From the NCBI RefSeq assembly GCF_016056295.1, contig NZ_JAECZB010000004.1, forward strand, positions 62,001 to 126,000: a DNA stretch of 64,000 nt, in the 5' to 3' direction. The notes beneath the pieces were generated by a model that saw nothing but the letters and a program-made list of their open reading frames with translations, did not search any database and had not been told where the DNA came from. The translations under genes were made by a program, and so were the position numbers. Each line of letters opens with the position of its first letter. The stretch's first letter is position 1. This document shows positions 63,740 to 64,000 of the stretch, piece by piece. Origin of the DNA: Atlanticothrix silvestris CENA357 (lineage in GTDB: Bacteria; Cyanobacteriota; Cyanobacteriia; Cyanobacteriales; Nostocaceae).

Positions 63740-64000
63740 TTATTTTTGGGGTGATTGTTGTTGCTGCACATATTGTTTTAACTGTTCAACTGTTACCCCA
63801 CCACAACTAGCTACAAAGTAAGAACCTGTCCACAACACAGGTTTTGTGTAAACCTTGTTCAACTCTTGAGAGAATTCTTTACGAATTAGTCGACTAGAAA
63901 CAGTTTTGAGGTTAGCAATAAATTTACTGAGTTCAATTTGTGGATGATAACGAATTAGTAAATGTACATGGTCAACCTCGCCATTGAATTCTACTAATCT
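63740..64000 (-). CDS. tnpA: IS200/IS605-type TnpA transposase, 3' part only
   Basis: The window ends inside the gene. The seen 86 residues include the HUH motif as HVHLLI, then SRLIRKEF, LWTGSYFVASCGG and the catalytic Tyr in EQLKQYVQQQQ. These are the marks of Y1 transposases. The stop at 63740-63742 leads directly into the truncated brnT. The 5' end and any TnpB lie outside the window. Confidence 0.88.
   Translation of the reverse strand, partial: RLVEFNGEVDHVHLLIRYHPQIELSKFIANLKTVSSRLIRKEFSQELNKVYTKPVLWTGSYFVASCGGVTVEQLKQYVQQQQSPQK

Overview
The window is chromosomal DNA of a filamentous cyanobacterium, most likely of the Nostocales. The evidence is frequent GCGATCGC (HIP1) octamers, tandem heptamer-like repeats between genes (GAGCAGG, CTGACAA and ACGAATT types), SLH-domain porins, PEP-CTERM proteins, Rcp1-type response regulators, several Uma2 endonucleases, and a perfect match to the Anabaena Zur box. 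I see no rRNA, tRNA, CRISPR array or complete insertion sequence. No heterocyst gene is present, so the family assignment is an inference.

Layout. 0.2-6 kb: a MoeZ-type E1-like enzyme beside a JAMM peptidase, a frameshifted GxxExxY gene, a Tat-exported carbonic anhydrase, a LivF-like ATPase, a DUF433/DUF5615 toxin-antitoxin pair and a MAPEG protein. 6-15 kb: three large envelope proteins: a PstS-like domain fused to four DUF4912 repeats, an SLH-FAS1-barrel fusion, and an SLH/OprB porin. 15-22 kb: a minus-strand cassette of three glycosyltransferases, an ABC exporter and an APH-like kinase. 22-26 kb: a histidine kinase/response regulator pair and a sensor with no kinase domain. 27-32 kb: a complete sugar ABC importer. 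32-39 kb: a double-glycine-leader peptide candidate, a D-cysteine desulfhydrase-like enzyme and a three-gene phosphorelay. 38.6-43.3 kb: two PEP-CTERM proteins, one behind a Zur box and one behind a Pho-box-like array, with IS982 and SDR gene debris between them. 43-50 kb: a kinase/receiver pair, glutaminase, a methyltransferase, Uma2, and a cobalamin-riboswitch operon. 50-60 kb: a sigma-factor remnant, a MocR regulator divergent from an EamA exporter, a membrane GTPase, a GAF sensor with a degenerate kinase, and pyrD. 60-64 kb: two Uma2 genes and a decaying BrnT/BrnA-type toxin-antitoxin island that ends in a partial IS200/IS605 TnpA.

The main themes are envelope and secreted proteins under metal or phosphate control, signalling, and small decaying mobile or addiction modules. 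The most promising undescribed items are: the double-glycine peptide (32320-32538); the periplasmic-binding-domain/DUF4912 array protein (6158-10189); the glycosyltransferase/exporter/kinase cassette (15095-21941); the Pho-box-like array ahead of a choice-of-anchor I protein (41371-41411); and the triple half-site operator between the MocR gene and its exporter operon (52250-52306). All calls are by eye from sequence; no database search was run.
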